Source: Coprothermobacter proteolyticus DSM 5265
Lineage (GTDB): Bacteria; Coprothermobacterota; Coprothermobacteria; Coprothermobacterales; Coprothermobacteraceae
Assembly: GCF_000020945.1 (NCBI RefSeq)
Contig: NC_011295.1
Location: 1,360,913 to 1,424,912 of the forward strand
Direction of reading: 5' to 3'
DNA: 64,000 bases
The notes beneath the pieces are model-generated. The model did no database searches. It was not told the origin of the DNA and worked only from the letters and a program-made list of their open reading frames with translations. This document shows positions 10,015 through 19,600 of the stretch, one piece after another. Each line of letters opens with the position of its first letter. Positions within the stretch are counted from its first letter, which is position 1. Position numbers and translations under genes: made by a program.

Positions 10015-11592
10015 TTATTTAGTCATGCTGCCTCTTAGCATGGTTTGCTCCAAATCTTCATAGGTCAGCGGGTGAAGCCCATTTTGGTCCAGCAGGTAAA
10101 GCTGGTCGCACACTTCGGAAATGAACTTTCTATCATGGGATGCTGCTACTATGCCTCCCTTAAAGGACCTTAGTGCCTTCCTGATCTCAGGACCCGACAA
10201 TGGCGAAATATTCCTGGTAGGTTCATCTAAAACGAGAAGCTCAGGACGCCTAAGAACCATCCTTAGAAAATACAGTTTTGCCCTTTGACCACCTGACAAC
10301 TCCTCAATGGGATGTACCATTTCTTCTCTAGTGAATTTCATACTTCCAAGGTGGGTGCGGATCGCAGTCTGCTCTTCCTTTGTACCATCCACCGTCAAAA
10401 ATTCTATGGCTGATTGCTTAGGTTCCATTTCCTCTGCGTAGTCCTGAGGCATGTAGCCAAAACGAATGGTATTCTGGTTACTTAGGTAACGAAGTACTTC
10501 TTTTAGCAAGGTCGTTTTGCCAGCGCCGTTCGCGCCCACGATGCACACCTTTTGTGGACCCATAACAAACAGATTTATGTCTCTGCTCAGCAGTTTATCG
10601 CCTGCTCTTAGTTCACTCAGGTGAAAATCAAGAAGCACTTTTCCCTTAGGAACCGTAACGTTTTCGTCGAAGGTAACAAGGATGCTTTCTTCAAAAGCCG
10701 GCAGCGGCGTCATGTTCTCTTTCTGCTTTTCAAAACGGCGCCCCATGGCTTTCACAGAGTGTATCTTGTCTTTCAAATTCTTTGCTTCCGCAGGCGAGCC
10801 TCTGGAAACTGTGCGCAAGGCATATTGAACACTACTGTAGATGCGCCTGTACTTTTCCATTTTCTTTTCATACTCTTCCCGTTCCTTCTGCGCCAGCTTA
10901 GTCTGCCTGCTTATGCGGCTCTCTCTACTGCTCACGTAATCAGCGTATCCTTGCCCCGCAATGGTGTAAAAGGGTTTCGTTTTCTTAATGAGCTGTTCAA
11001 TGTGGATTATAGTGTTGGCGCAGTTTTCCAGGAGTACTTCATCGTGAGAGACGAAAATCACAGGAATCCTGGCATCCCTTATAAACTGCTCCAGCCATCG
11101 AACCGACCATATGTCCAAATCGTTGCTCGGTTCATCCAGCAGCAGAAGTGTTGGATGCTTCATCATCTGGCAGAGCAGTTGGAATTTGATCTTTTCTCCA
11201 CCCGAAAGGTTTTTAACAAAGATATCGGAAGACATGAGTTCAAGTGGAAAGCCCATACTGCTGGCAAATTTGTGGAGCTCAGAATAGTTTATTTCTTCCA
11301 TGTTGATATGGCTATTAAGGTAATCCAGCGTTGTCATGGAAAGATCCCTATCTGGCATCACCTGCGGAAGGTAACCAATGATTTCGCCTTTTTTGTTTAT
11401 TTCGCCCGTCACTTTCACGTAGTCTGCCACTAAGTCTTCATCTACGATGACCTTTAGCAGCGTTGACTTGCCGTTTCCTTCTTCCCCTATCAAAGCTACC
11501 TTCTGACTTTTTTCCAACGAGAAGTTAAAATCATCCAGCAGCGTTCTTAAGTCTTTAAGCAGGTACAAAGTCAAGTTTCTTATTATAAGCAT
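10015..11592 (-). CDS. ABC-F family ATPase (ribosome-associated, possible antibiotic-protection protein)
   Basis: 525 residues with two ABC domains on one chain and no membrane segments, the hallmark of ABC-F proteins that act at the ribosomal E site. Domain 1 has Walker A GEEGNGKST and signature LSGGEK. Domain 2 has GANGAGKTT and LSGGQR, with LLDEPSNDLD and LVLDEPTRN as Walker B regions. A charged helical linker of about 80 residues, rich in Lys, Glu and Arg, separates them, as in resistance-type members. Start is ATG 11592 after GGGAGGTG. It overlaps a short upstream frame by 10 bases. Whether it confers resistance or has a housekeeping role cannot be told from sequence alone. Confidence 0.88.
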   Translation of the reverse strand: MLIIRNLTLYLLKDLRTLLDDFNFSLEKSQKVALIGEEGNGKSTLLKVIVDEDLVADYVKVTGEINKKGEIIGYLPQVMPDRDLSMTTLDYLNSHINMEEINYSELHKFASSMGFPLELMSSDIFVKNLSGGEKIKFQLLCQMMKHPTLLLLDEPSNDLDIWSVRWLEQFIRDARIPVIFVSHDEVLLENCANTIIHIEQLIKKTKPFYTIAGQGYADYVSSRESRISRQTKLAQKEREEYEKKMEKYRRIYSSVQYALRTVSRGSPAEAKNLKDKIHSVKAMGRRFEKQKENMTPLPAFEESILVTFDENVTVPKGKVLLDFHLSELRAGDKLLSRDINLFVMGPQKVCIVGANGAGKTTLLKEVLRYLSNQNTIRFGYMPQDYAEEMEPKQSAIEFLTVDGTKEEQTAIRTHLGSMKFTREEMVHPIEELSGGQRAKLYFLRMVLRRPELLVLDEPTRNISPLSGPEIRKALRSFKGGIVAASHDRKFISEVCDQLYLLDQNGLHPLTYEDLEQTMLRGSMTK

Positions 11593-11768
11593 GGCGTTGC
11601 ACCTCCCACAATTGACGCACCGTCAAAGCTGAACCCTCCCACCCTTAGTAGTGTGGCAACAATAAGCGCCTTCATTATGATGGACACAAAACCATATAAA
11701 AAGTAATAAACCTTATATTCTTTGAGGATTTTGTTCCATAAGAATTTGAACCCGTGCACAGCTTCCAT
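11583..11768 (-). CDS. Short 61-codon ORF upstream of and overlapping the ABC-F gene
   Basis: ATG 11768 is preceded by AAGGAGG (11 bases spacing). The frame ends 10 bases inside the ABC-F gene, an arrangement typical of translational coupling. The predicted peptide has a basic/aromatic first half and a hydrophobic stretch of about 20 residues that could cross the membrane. It may be a regulatory leader peptide, as found before several ABC-F resistance genes, or a small membrane protein. Confidence 0.5.
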   Translation of the reverse strand: MEAVHGFKFLWNKILKEYKVYYFLYGFVSIIMKALIVATLLRVGGFSFDGASIVGGATPCL

Positions 11769-11927
11769 GACTGAAAACGCCTCCTTCTTACTTTTCTTCG
11801 CCCAAAAGCGAATACCAAGAAAACATCGCCAGGGCTGAACCACGGAAAATTCTTTAGGCGTTACTCAGTCACTAATGCATCTCTATGCTATACCCTCCAC
11901 TGCATATTTTAGCATTGGGCCGTTTAG

Positions 11928-12254
11928 TTAACCGATCTTACAACCCAGAGGTACTTCTCTATCTGGCTGGAGCAATACCACACCGTTTTCTGTGTATACG
12001 CCAAGCACTAGTACCTCAGAAACAAAGTCAGCAACCCGCTTCGGCGGAAAATTCATTACGGCGACAACCTCCTTGCCCACCAAGTCTTCCTTCTTGTAAA
12101 GTTCCGTAATCTGTGCGCTGGACCTTTTCACACCCAAAGGACCAAAATCAATGGTGAGCTTGTAAGCAGGCTTTCTCGCCTTAGGAAAATCCTCTGCGTT
12201 TATCACTCTTCCCACCCTTATGTCCAAATCCATGAATTCCTCAAAGGTTGCCAT
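11928..12254 (-). CDS. csaA: CsaA-type tRNA-binding domain protein (export chaperone-like)
   Basis: 108 residues, a single EMAP-II/Trbp111-like OB fold. The start FEEFMDLDIRVGRV, the central VKRSSAQIT and VGKEVVAVMNFPPKR are the conserved stretches of CsaA, known as a dimeric tRNA-binding and secretion-linked chaperone. ATG 12254 follows AGGAGGTAA. It starts 33 bases after the stop of the 180-codon gene at the end of the BREX operon and is probably cotranscribed with it. No defence role is known for CsaA. Confidence 0.85.
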   Translation of the reverse strand: MATFEEFMDLDIRVGRVINAEDFPKARKPAYKLTIDFGPLGVKRSSAQITELYKKEDLVGKEVVAVMNFPPKRVADFVSEVLVLGVYTENGVVLLQPDREVPLGCKIG

Positions 12255-12287
12255 TAAGCTGTTACCTCCTGTGAGAAAAAAACAAAT

Positions 12288-12830
12288 TTACCAATTTTCC
12301 TCTGGATCTTCATCCTCATAGAGTTCATTAAGTATGTCGCAAAGCTCATACTCAGCTTCAAGTGGAATGTAGTCACTCACTACCCCATTCCTGTAGTCAC
12401 TTAACAGAAGCCGTGCTCTGAGGATTTTGTCATCGCCCCATTTTCTAGGTTTTTTGTCACCAAAATACCATCGAGGATTCATTAGGTAATCCCACTCATT
12501 TTCTGCGAATTCTTCGTCGCGACTGTTCCGTCGCCCTATCTTGTAAGTTTCACTTCCATAAGCCCCTTCATGTTTTTGTGAAGTCTTTTGGATTTGTACA
12601 TTAGAAGAACCCAACCGACTTTTCTGCCTTGTCTGCGCGCCATCAACACGGTTGGTTTTATGGAATGATTGGAAATTCCATGTTGTCCGCTTTTCATTGT
12701 TACCGCCTTCTCTTACGCCTTCTTTCGACTCAAAAGCTTCGATTATCTCATCCAATTGCTGCAAGAGAAGATTTTGCTCTAGCTCTTCAAGGCTGCCCTT
12801 ATAATCAGGGTCACCCTCTCCATCAAACAT
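12288..12830 (-). CDS. Uncharacterised 180-residue acidic protein at the end of the BREX operon
   Basis: No family recognised. The N-terminal 35 residues are predicted helical and Leu/Gln/Glu-rich. The middle (about 45-110) is polar, basic and probably disordered. The last 70 residues contain several Trp and Tyr and end in a very acidic tail (ELYEDEDPEENW). The gene follows brxL by 43 bases in the same direction with no terminator between, so it is either a BREX accessory gene or a passenger. No membrane segment or signal is visible. Confidence 0.65.
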   Translation of the reverse strand: MFDGEGDPDYKGSLEELEQNLLLQQLDEIIEAFESKEGVREGGNNEKRTTWNFQSFHKTNRVDGAQTRQKSRLGSSNVQIQKTSQKHEGAYGSETYKIGRRNSRDEEFAENEWDYLMNPRWYFGDKKPRKWGDDKILRARLLLSDYRNGVVSDYIPLEAEYELCDILNELYEDEDPEENW

Positions 12831-12873
12831 CCTCGCTCACTTCATTTCAGGTCGAGCCTGTACTCGTTTGCCT

Positions 12874-14325
12874 TCATGTGCTAACATGGTCTTGCTTCAC
12901 CACGATGTCGGGAATAGCAGCTTTGAATTCAGGATCCATAAGATGGATTTGCCTCTTGACAATGGCACGCTTCTCCAAAGCAGGCTTCAGACAATACGTC
13001 TCGAACTCCTCTTTAGTTATTTGGGAACTATCAGTAATGTGCGGAAAAAGGATCTTCAGATAGGCCGTACACAATCTTTTTACCGCGGTTACATCTCTGG
13101 TATCTGCTTTAGGTGGTATATCTAGCAGCTCATCAACTATGGCCGCATATTCGCTACGCTCTCTTACTTTGTGTAGTATCTCGGAGAAAAACTCCACATT
13201 TAGTGTGTACCCGCTAACTTTCATATCCTCATTTATGCGGGGTAAATGCCACCCCTCGATGAAACCATGAAATCTGTCAAGTAAAGCAGAATCGCGGAAG
13301 AAGTCAGGCAAATGACTAAAGTAAATATCGTTTATGGGCTTATGTTCACTAGTTAAAGGAATATTGCCAAGAAGCATGAAACCGGCCTCAGAGGTCTTGG
13401 TAACATCTGCAATGGTAAACTTCCCAAGCTCCAGATAGTTCTTGAGCGCACCTTTAAGTTCTTCTTCCTCCGCGAATTTTAAAGTTTCTATTTCATCCAG
13501 AGCAACAAAATCGTACCTGGTAATGTAGCCAAAAGACCGACGTGAGATATCGTAAAACATCTTTGCTCTGGTCACTGTGCCTCCACTTATGCACCAACCG
13601 TATTTTGTTAAGTTGTTGAAAATGTATGACTTCCCCGTACCTTTTGGAGCAAGTTCAATCATGTTCAGCCTTGGCTCAACGAAGACGAGCAATCTGCTAA
13701 GGAATAGCAGTTTTTGCTGGGCACTCTCGAAACCTGTAGGCATGTATTCCATGGCTCTTATGAGAACATCAATCCACTCCTCCAAGGTGAACTCCTTACG
13801 CCCTTCCTTAAAGTAATCCAAGTCCACTTCATAAGGTTTGAAAGGTTTAAAATCCATAACCGAGATATGTCCTGGTGTGTGCTCATCCTCAGGCTCGTAA
13901 ACCAACGTAAATATGCCCCATATTTCATCTGCCATTAGCTCCGGATGAGCTTCTATAAGAGATCGAGGTATTATGCCTTCCCCTGGACCTATGCCGAAAT
14001 CTGGTATGGAAAAGCGTATGATGCCCTTCTTAATGTCTGCTTGTGTCTGTACGCGCGCCAACACCGTATATGGTTCTTGAGTCTGAACAAGCTGTTTCTT
14101 GATAATCTGTGCTTGCTTCTTATCTGGGAGAAACCTGTCAAGGTAACTAAGCAGACCTTGCTTATCCAGTGTGCCGTCTTCATCAGTGAACTTTTTTATG
14201 AGCCAATCTTTTATGAAGGATGGTATGTTTCTACCACTAAAGACGCCATAATTTTGTGGCATTTTGTAAACGGATTCATCCGGGAAAACGTCCCTTATCT
14301 TCCTGTCTAAGTCCTCGCTCATCAT
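12874..14325 (-). CDS. brxL: BrxL, BREX AAA+ ATPase (short form)
   Basis: 483 residues. Walker A PKGTGKS lies near residue 230 and Walker B ALDEIE near 276; the stretches around them match the Lon-related BrxL family. BrxL is a core BREX component that assembles on DNA. The longer BrxL of type 1 systems carries an additional Lon-like C-terminal domain of about 200 residues. It is absent here, with the protein ending soon after the ATPase lid. ATGs at 14325 and 14322 are both possible after AAAGGGG; the pglZ stop overlaps them, indicating coupled translation. Confidence 0.88.
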   Translation of the reverse strand: MMSEDLDRKIRDVFPDESVYKMPQNYGVFSGRNIPSFIKDWLIKKFTDEDGTLDKQGLLSYLDRFLPDKKQAQIIKKQLVQTQEPYTVLARVQTQADIKKGIIRFSIPDFGIGPGEGIIPRSLIEAHPELMADEIWGIFTLVYEPEDEHTPGHISVMDFKPFKPYEVDLDYFKEGRKEFTLEEWIDVLIRAMEYMPTGFESAQQKLLFLSRLLVFVEPRLNMIELAPKGTGKSYIFNNLTKYGWCISGGTVTRAKMFYDISRRSFGYITRYDFVALDEIETLKFAEEEELKGALKNYLELGKFTIADVTKTSEAGFMLLGNIPLTSEHKPINDIYFSHLPDFFRDSALLDRFHGFIEGWHLPRINEDMKVSGYTLNVEFFSEILHKVRERSEYAAIVDELLDIPPKADTRDVTAVKRLCTAYLKILFPHITDSSQITKEEFETYCLKPALEKRAIVKRQIHLMDPEFKAAIPDIVVKQDHVST

Positions 14326-16631
14326 AAGCCCCTTTCTTCAATCCCACCCTTAACTTTGAATTGTACTTCCTGTTCAAATCCGGGTACTGTGATTTTAGCC
14401 ACATAATCACCTGATCGGAGGTTTTTCAGGCTAACTTCGAACCAATCCTTTGTTCGTGTTGCTTCATACCTGTTAGACCCAATGACTACCTCCGGAACAG
14501 CTTTGGGTTCGGGTTTTAACCGAAAACGAAGTACACGGTTTCGCACAGATATGCTAGGTGTCTCCAACTCTACTTCGTATTCTACTTTCTTAGCCACTCT
14601 GGCGAAAATGACCGGAACCAAAACTTCTTCAGGTGTTGCCCCACCATGGGACTCTCTTTTTGGCGTTTGCGAAACGGATATGTGCCTTAACGCAAGTACG
14701 AATTTTCTCTCACTTTCTGGATCCTCGTAAACAACAACATCCTCATCGTGTGGCACCTTCTGTCCCGGGTCAAGCTCGGCGTAACGCCCTTCGTCGCGAA
14801 CCTTCTCGAACTTAAACTTATGTACTTTTTGAAACTTATTGCATGCAAAAACCGTAAACCCATGATCAGAAACCAGGCAAAAGTCCTTCTTCAAAGAAGC
14901 CAAAGGCGGGAGGATTTCGTCTGCGACCAACTCCAGCTCCTTAACTAAATCATCCGGGTATTGGTATGTGGTTTTGCCATGAATGTAGCTGTCCAGTGCA
15001 TCAATTCTTTCAATACCTTGAAACATATTAGAACCTGTGGTGCTTGGCAAGTTCGCTCTGGCAAGATGAACTTCCGCTTCGTATCCCATTTCCTCCAATT
15101 TTTTGCACACCAATGATGCAAACTCCATGCCCAAACCATCTACCCAATGGAGTGAGCCGCAAATATCACCACCAATTAACTTTGCGGCCGTAGGTAAAGA
15201 GTAATACCAATCGTAAAAAGAAGATTCATCCTTGTTTAAGTCTTCCAGCAAGGATTCTAATTCGTCAGTAATTGTATTTCTTAACTTGCAGCGCTTGTAT
15301 TCATTTATGTAGGCAAGTAGTTTATCAGTAAATGGCGAATCGCTAACCACGTTCACATCTGAAAGGTAGTAGTGAAGAGCAGAATACTTATCTTTTAAGT
15401 CATTCACTAACTCCCAGTTTCTAACTAGCCATTTCCTCTCAGCAAAGGTAATTCCGGTTACCAAGGGCGCTAAAGTCGATGGATCACCCGTGCTTAGCTT
15501 CTCTTCCAGCTCACGTTCTATTTGAATCGGAACCCGTTTGCCTAAGAGTGTATGTATGTCGCGAAGAACAACGAAGCGCTGAGCCAACAACTCTTTTGAA
15601 AGCGTTTCTTGAAAAGGACTCATCCAACACTGTTCAACAAACTCCTCAACCGACATACCACGCATGGCTCCAAATGTTAATCTAACAAACTCTAACGCAT
15701 CGTCATCAGTACAACGCACAACGAAGTTCTTAATGACCCATCTTTCATAATCATTTTTCGATTTACTAACAAAAATATCTGTCCAATTAGCTTCTTCTGC
15801 ATTGTTGAGGTTGTATTTTTTCTCCAGCAGCGTCCTCACTGAATGTAATTTAGTATTTCTAAACTCATTAATTAGCTCGGTCCAAAAGCCCTCTTCACCC
15901 TTTTCGTATGGAATACAGCTAACATCGATGTGCATTACCTTTTGTAAGAATTCAGGCGGCGTATCTAAATCAATAAAGGATACAACGTCGTCTGAGCAAT
16001 AACAGGTTTTCGTGCGCAAAGTTTGAGAACAACATATGAACTCGTTCTGCTTGGGTCCTTGCCAAAGTCCAGCTAGCGACTTGACATCGGGCAAAACATT
16101 TCTTCCGTTGATTTGGTAGTCAAACCGCAGCATGTTAACACGAACCGTACTTCTTGGGCTGTCCAGTACCCATCTGGGATCAATACCAATATGCCTTCTA
16201 CGTTTGTCCCAAAACACCGCATCAAAACGCTCAGCCAAACCCTCCAGGATTACGTATATACGGCGGTTAGGTGTTCTAAGCGAATTCTCAAACTCCATGA
16301 GACTGCTCACAAGGAGGCCAAACTCATCATCTGACCAAAAACGAATCAAGTTCCCTGCAGAGACAACGACTAAGTCTCCGTCTTGTGTGCTTATCTCCTG
16401 TAAAAGAGTACTAGCTGTAGGAAAACCGTCTGAGCTGAAATTCAGCGGAAAAACATTGGACACATCAACTACCATGGCCGACCTTTGTTTCAACATTTCC
16501 ACAATGTTCTTTACGGTCCACACATCTTTCACAAAGATGAAGCGAACAGGGTAACGCGTTGCAGAAGGAATATTTGACGCCTTATCCTGGTTAACCAAAG
16601 CAGCAAGTTCATCAAAGCCAGTCACATTCAT
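14322..16631 (-). CDS. pglZ: PglZ, BREX alkaline-phosphatase-superfamily protein
   Basis: About 769 residues. The C-terminal half has the metal-site landmarks of the PglZ/alkaline phosphatase fold: WVDGLGMEF, LVSDHGF and SHGGATPEEVLVP. PglZ is the signature protein of all BREX systems. The N-terminal half is poorly conserved. The start is ambiguous: ATG 16631 after TTAGGTG fits best, and GTG 16640 would overlap brxC by 8 bases. It lies between brxC and brxL with essentially no spacing, so all three are one transcription unit. Confidence 0.9.
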   Translation of the reverse strand: MNVTGFDELAALVNQDKASNIPSATRYPVRFIFVKDVWTVKNIVEMLKQRSAMVVDVSNVFPLNFSSDGFPTASTLLQEISTQDGDLVVVSAGNLIRFWSDDEFGLLVSSLMEFENSLRTPNRRIYVILEGLAERFDAVFWDKRRRHIGIDPRWVLDSPRSTVRVNMLRFDYQINGRNVLPDVKSLAGLWQGPKQNEFICCSQTLRTKTCYCSDDVVSFIDLDTPPEFLQKVMHIDVSCIPYEKGEEGFWTELINEFRNTKLHSVRTLLEKKYNLNNAEEANWTDIFVSKSKNDYERWVIKNFVVRCTDDDALEFVRLTFGAMRGMSVEEFVEQCWMSPFQETLSKELLAQRFVVLRDIHTLLGKRVPIQIERELEEKLSTGDPSTLAPLVTGITFAERKWLVRNWELVNDLKDKYSALHYYLSDVNVVSDSPFTDKLLAYINEYKRCKLRNTITDELESLLEDLNKDESSFYDWYYSLPTAAKLIGGDICGSLHWVDGLGMEFASLVCKKLEEMGYEAEVHLARANLPSTTGSNMFQGIERIDALDSYIHGKTTYQYPDDLVKELELVADEILPPLASLKKDFCLVSDHGFTVFACNKFQKVHKFKFEKVRDEGRYAELDPGQKVPHDEDVVVYEDPESERKFVLALRHISVSQTPKRESHGGATPEEVLVPVIFARVAKKVEYEVELETPSISVRNRVLRFRLKPEPKAVPEVVIGSNRYEATRTKDWFEVSLKNLRSGDYVAKITVPGFEQEVQFKVKGGIEERGL

Positions 16632-16632
16632 G

Positions 16633-19600
16633 TTATTCACCTAACCCAAGTTCACGCACTAGCCACTCACAAACCTCAGGATATTCCTCAATCAGGCGTA
16701 ACATTATCTCTTTAAGATCGTGAGAGCCGCTCTCTATGGTTTCTCTTAGTTTGTTCTTCTTTTGTTCACCTTTCAAAACGTCAATTCGTCGTTTCAGTTG
16801 TTCATTAAACTTCTCTTCATTCCAGTAAAAATCAGTATCTTTCAGTACTTGCCTTACTTCTCGTAACAACTGCCTCACTGTAGCATCGTCCAAGTCATAT
16901 AGGCTAAAGCTTTCCTCCAACAAAATCTTCATGTACAAGCTAGCGCTTTCTGGGGTTAAAAGCTCTTTCAGCTGGGGCTCAGAAGCTTTTATTCGTTTGG
17001 CTAAATTCCCTAAGTGCTCAGCGTCTTGCTTTGAACCTGCACTCCTAACAACATCGGCAATGTCAGACAGTAAACTTCTTAAATTAGAATCTTGTGCGAT
17101 CTTTTCAAAAAACCAGTATGGGTAACCAACTCTGTCCAACCATTCCTGTATTCCAGAACTCAAATCAGTCATGTTGCTAACCGATTCGAGTCCGAATAAA
17201 CGCGCCGTAGTAAGGAGGAAGTCCTTAATAGTAATAACTTCACGTAACTGGTCTTCTGTTATTTTCCAAACTTCGCCTCCAGCCAGCCGCACTAAGTCTT
17301 GGCCAACATTAGCAGTGGTATCACAATTGCATCGCTGTGCCCAAATACTGAGTGCCTTCGAACCCACAACGGGACTGAAATTGCTTGCCAGTACGTCTTC
17401 CTTGCCCCTAAGCAAGTTAACGTATTTACCGTAATCAAACATGGCGCCAGAACCTTCACTACTAACTACCAAAGTGTTGAGTGCCATAACTGCATCACTG
17501 AAGTCTTCATCATTGTAAAAATACTTAAACAGCCAGATAGGATAACCTACTTCGTTGTTTATTTTTTGGCGGACCGCTTTTACAGTCGTACCCACCTCCG
17601 GCAAGTCTTCCTCAAGCCTGAAAATCTTGCCTATTATTTTCGCCAGTTGCTTTTCTGTTTCTGAAGCTTCTTTCTCCTGGCCCCATTTTTGTAGCTGTAA
17701 CCTCAACTTGTCTTCTTTCCAAAGTGCTACTTGTTCCTGCATATTGCGAGTCAAATACTCTTTAACAGATGGAATGTCATCGGGCAACACAGTCGCAACG
17801 TCGTCTTGCTGTTGAAGCCATTCTTCAAATGCTCTATTAAGCTTTTCTATGTCCAAAGCTCGTGTGAGAAATGGCTCAAACCTTTGCAGCAATTTATAAA
17901 AACTTGAAATCGATTCTTGGTTCAATTCACTGTCAGGCGAGCTTACCAGCTTATCAATCACCGTTACGATGAAATTGGTAGTATTCTCTTTAACGTTATC
18001 CAGACCTTTGAGCTCATCCACATACTTTAGAACCCACACTGGCACTCTTGCTTTTTCAGTAAACCACTTTCTTACACCCCATCTCACATTGGTCAAGTTT
18101 TCATTCTCTTGTAAATCAAAAAGCTTGGTAAGCAAACTTACTAAAGAGCTCTCTTCTTCGGAGCCAAGTCTGACACGAAGCTCATCTGAAGCAACCCCAC
18201 CGTTATCGAAAGAATCTAGAAGTTTTACCACCTTGCTACCCATTTGGTCGGGCGTTATTTTTATTCCGCTGTTTGCCTGGAATATTTTGTTTATGTAAGG
18301 ACGCAAGGCAAAAGCAAGAGCAGCGGTGTTTACCTCGTTCGCATAAAGCCCGTACGGTTCATAAGCCAAGAAACCCAGGACAGCTCGCAAACTGAAAGTG
18401 GATCCTCTGTTATTCTCTAATGCTCGTTCTACTTCTTTGCATATTTTTACTAGTGGGTGGTCACCATCCGTCAAGTCCTTTTTCAAAAACAGCTTGTTAT
18501 CTACAATGTATTCCCCATTTGTCCTGAACATGGCCATGATCATGTTGTACCTGGCATTGTTTCTTGTTCTTTGCACTAGATCCTCATAGCTTTGAGCAGC
18601 ACAGAAAATCTGAGCCAATTTTTCTGCCCTTTTCTTCTCCCAAATGTTCTTATTCTGTGTAAGGTCTTCTATGTTTTCCAAACCAAATTCAAAGATATCT
18701 TTACTGTGGTTGTTTAGAACTGTGGGCAGAGAACTAAAGCTCACGTTCTGCTTGCCCTGTTTACTGAAAACCATAGCTGTACCTTTTTCTATGGAACTAG
18801 CAAAGTTTTCTGCGAACTTGCGTGCCCACTTCTCATTTTCAATAGCTGATTCGTACCCATGTTCCCTTGCCACAGCCGATTTCGCCTTGTATGTTATGAA
18901 CTTGTCAAACTCCTTTTCGCCCAGGGTATTCCGAGCTACCACAAAAACCACGCTATGCGGATTAGATTCTTGCGGAGTCTTCATAATTTCGTCAATGACG
19001 CTCTCTATGTTCCTAAGCTCATCTTCAGATCTCCCAACAAAAATGGCAACTTTCAGAGCATATGGCTTTTTAAAATCCTCGCGTAGTACTTTTTTCACTT
19101 CATAGTTTCGGGAATTAGCCCCGTAAATTCCGATATCCAACTCCCTTAGCACGTTCTTGCGTAAGCCAGACAGCAAATTATTGTAAAGATCGTCGTATTC
19201 TTTAATGAGTTTTGAGACGTCCTCGTATTTCTTACCAAATTCTACTTTCTTTTTCTTTACCTCATCCTCAGGCAAATTACTAACAGCCACCTCGTAAAGC
19301 CCATCAGCAGTCAAATCAAATATTTCTCTGTCCACAAGATAACCTAATACATCCGTAACTGCCTCTTCTAAGGTCGTCCCTGCAAAAGCACCTCTTATGT
19401 TTTCTTCAGAGGGCAAGAGTAGGTTAACTCCAGCCATGGCGGAGCTCCCACCCACAAACGTGTACAAAACATTTAGCAGGAGAATAACGCGAAATACGGC
19501 GCCATAGGCGGAGCCCCTATTGTCAAGATCATCTTTGTACTGAGTGAACTTTTGTAGAATGGAGCGCATTTTTTCTGATTCTGAGTTCTCAAATTCCTCT

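Noticed and set aside
10621-11433. 270-codon plus-strand frame
   Set aside because: Antisense to the ABC-F gene, no domain, composition follows the codons of the opposite strand.
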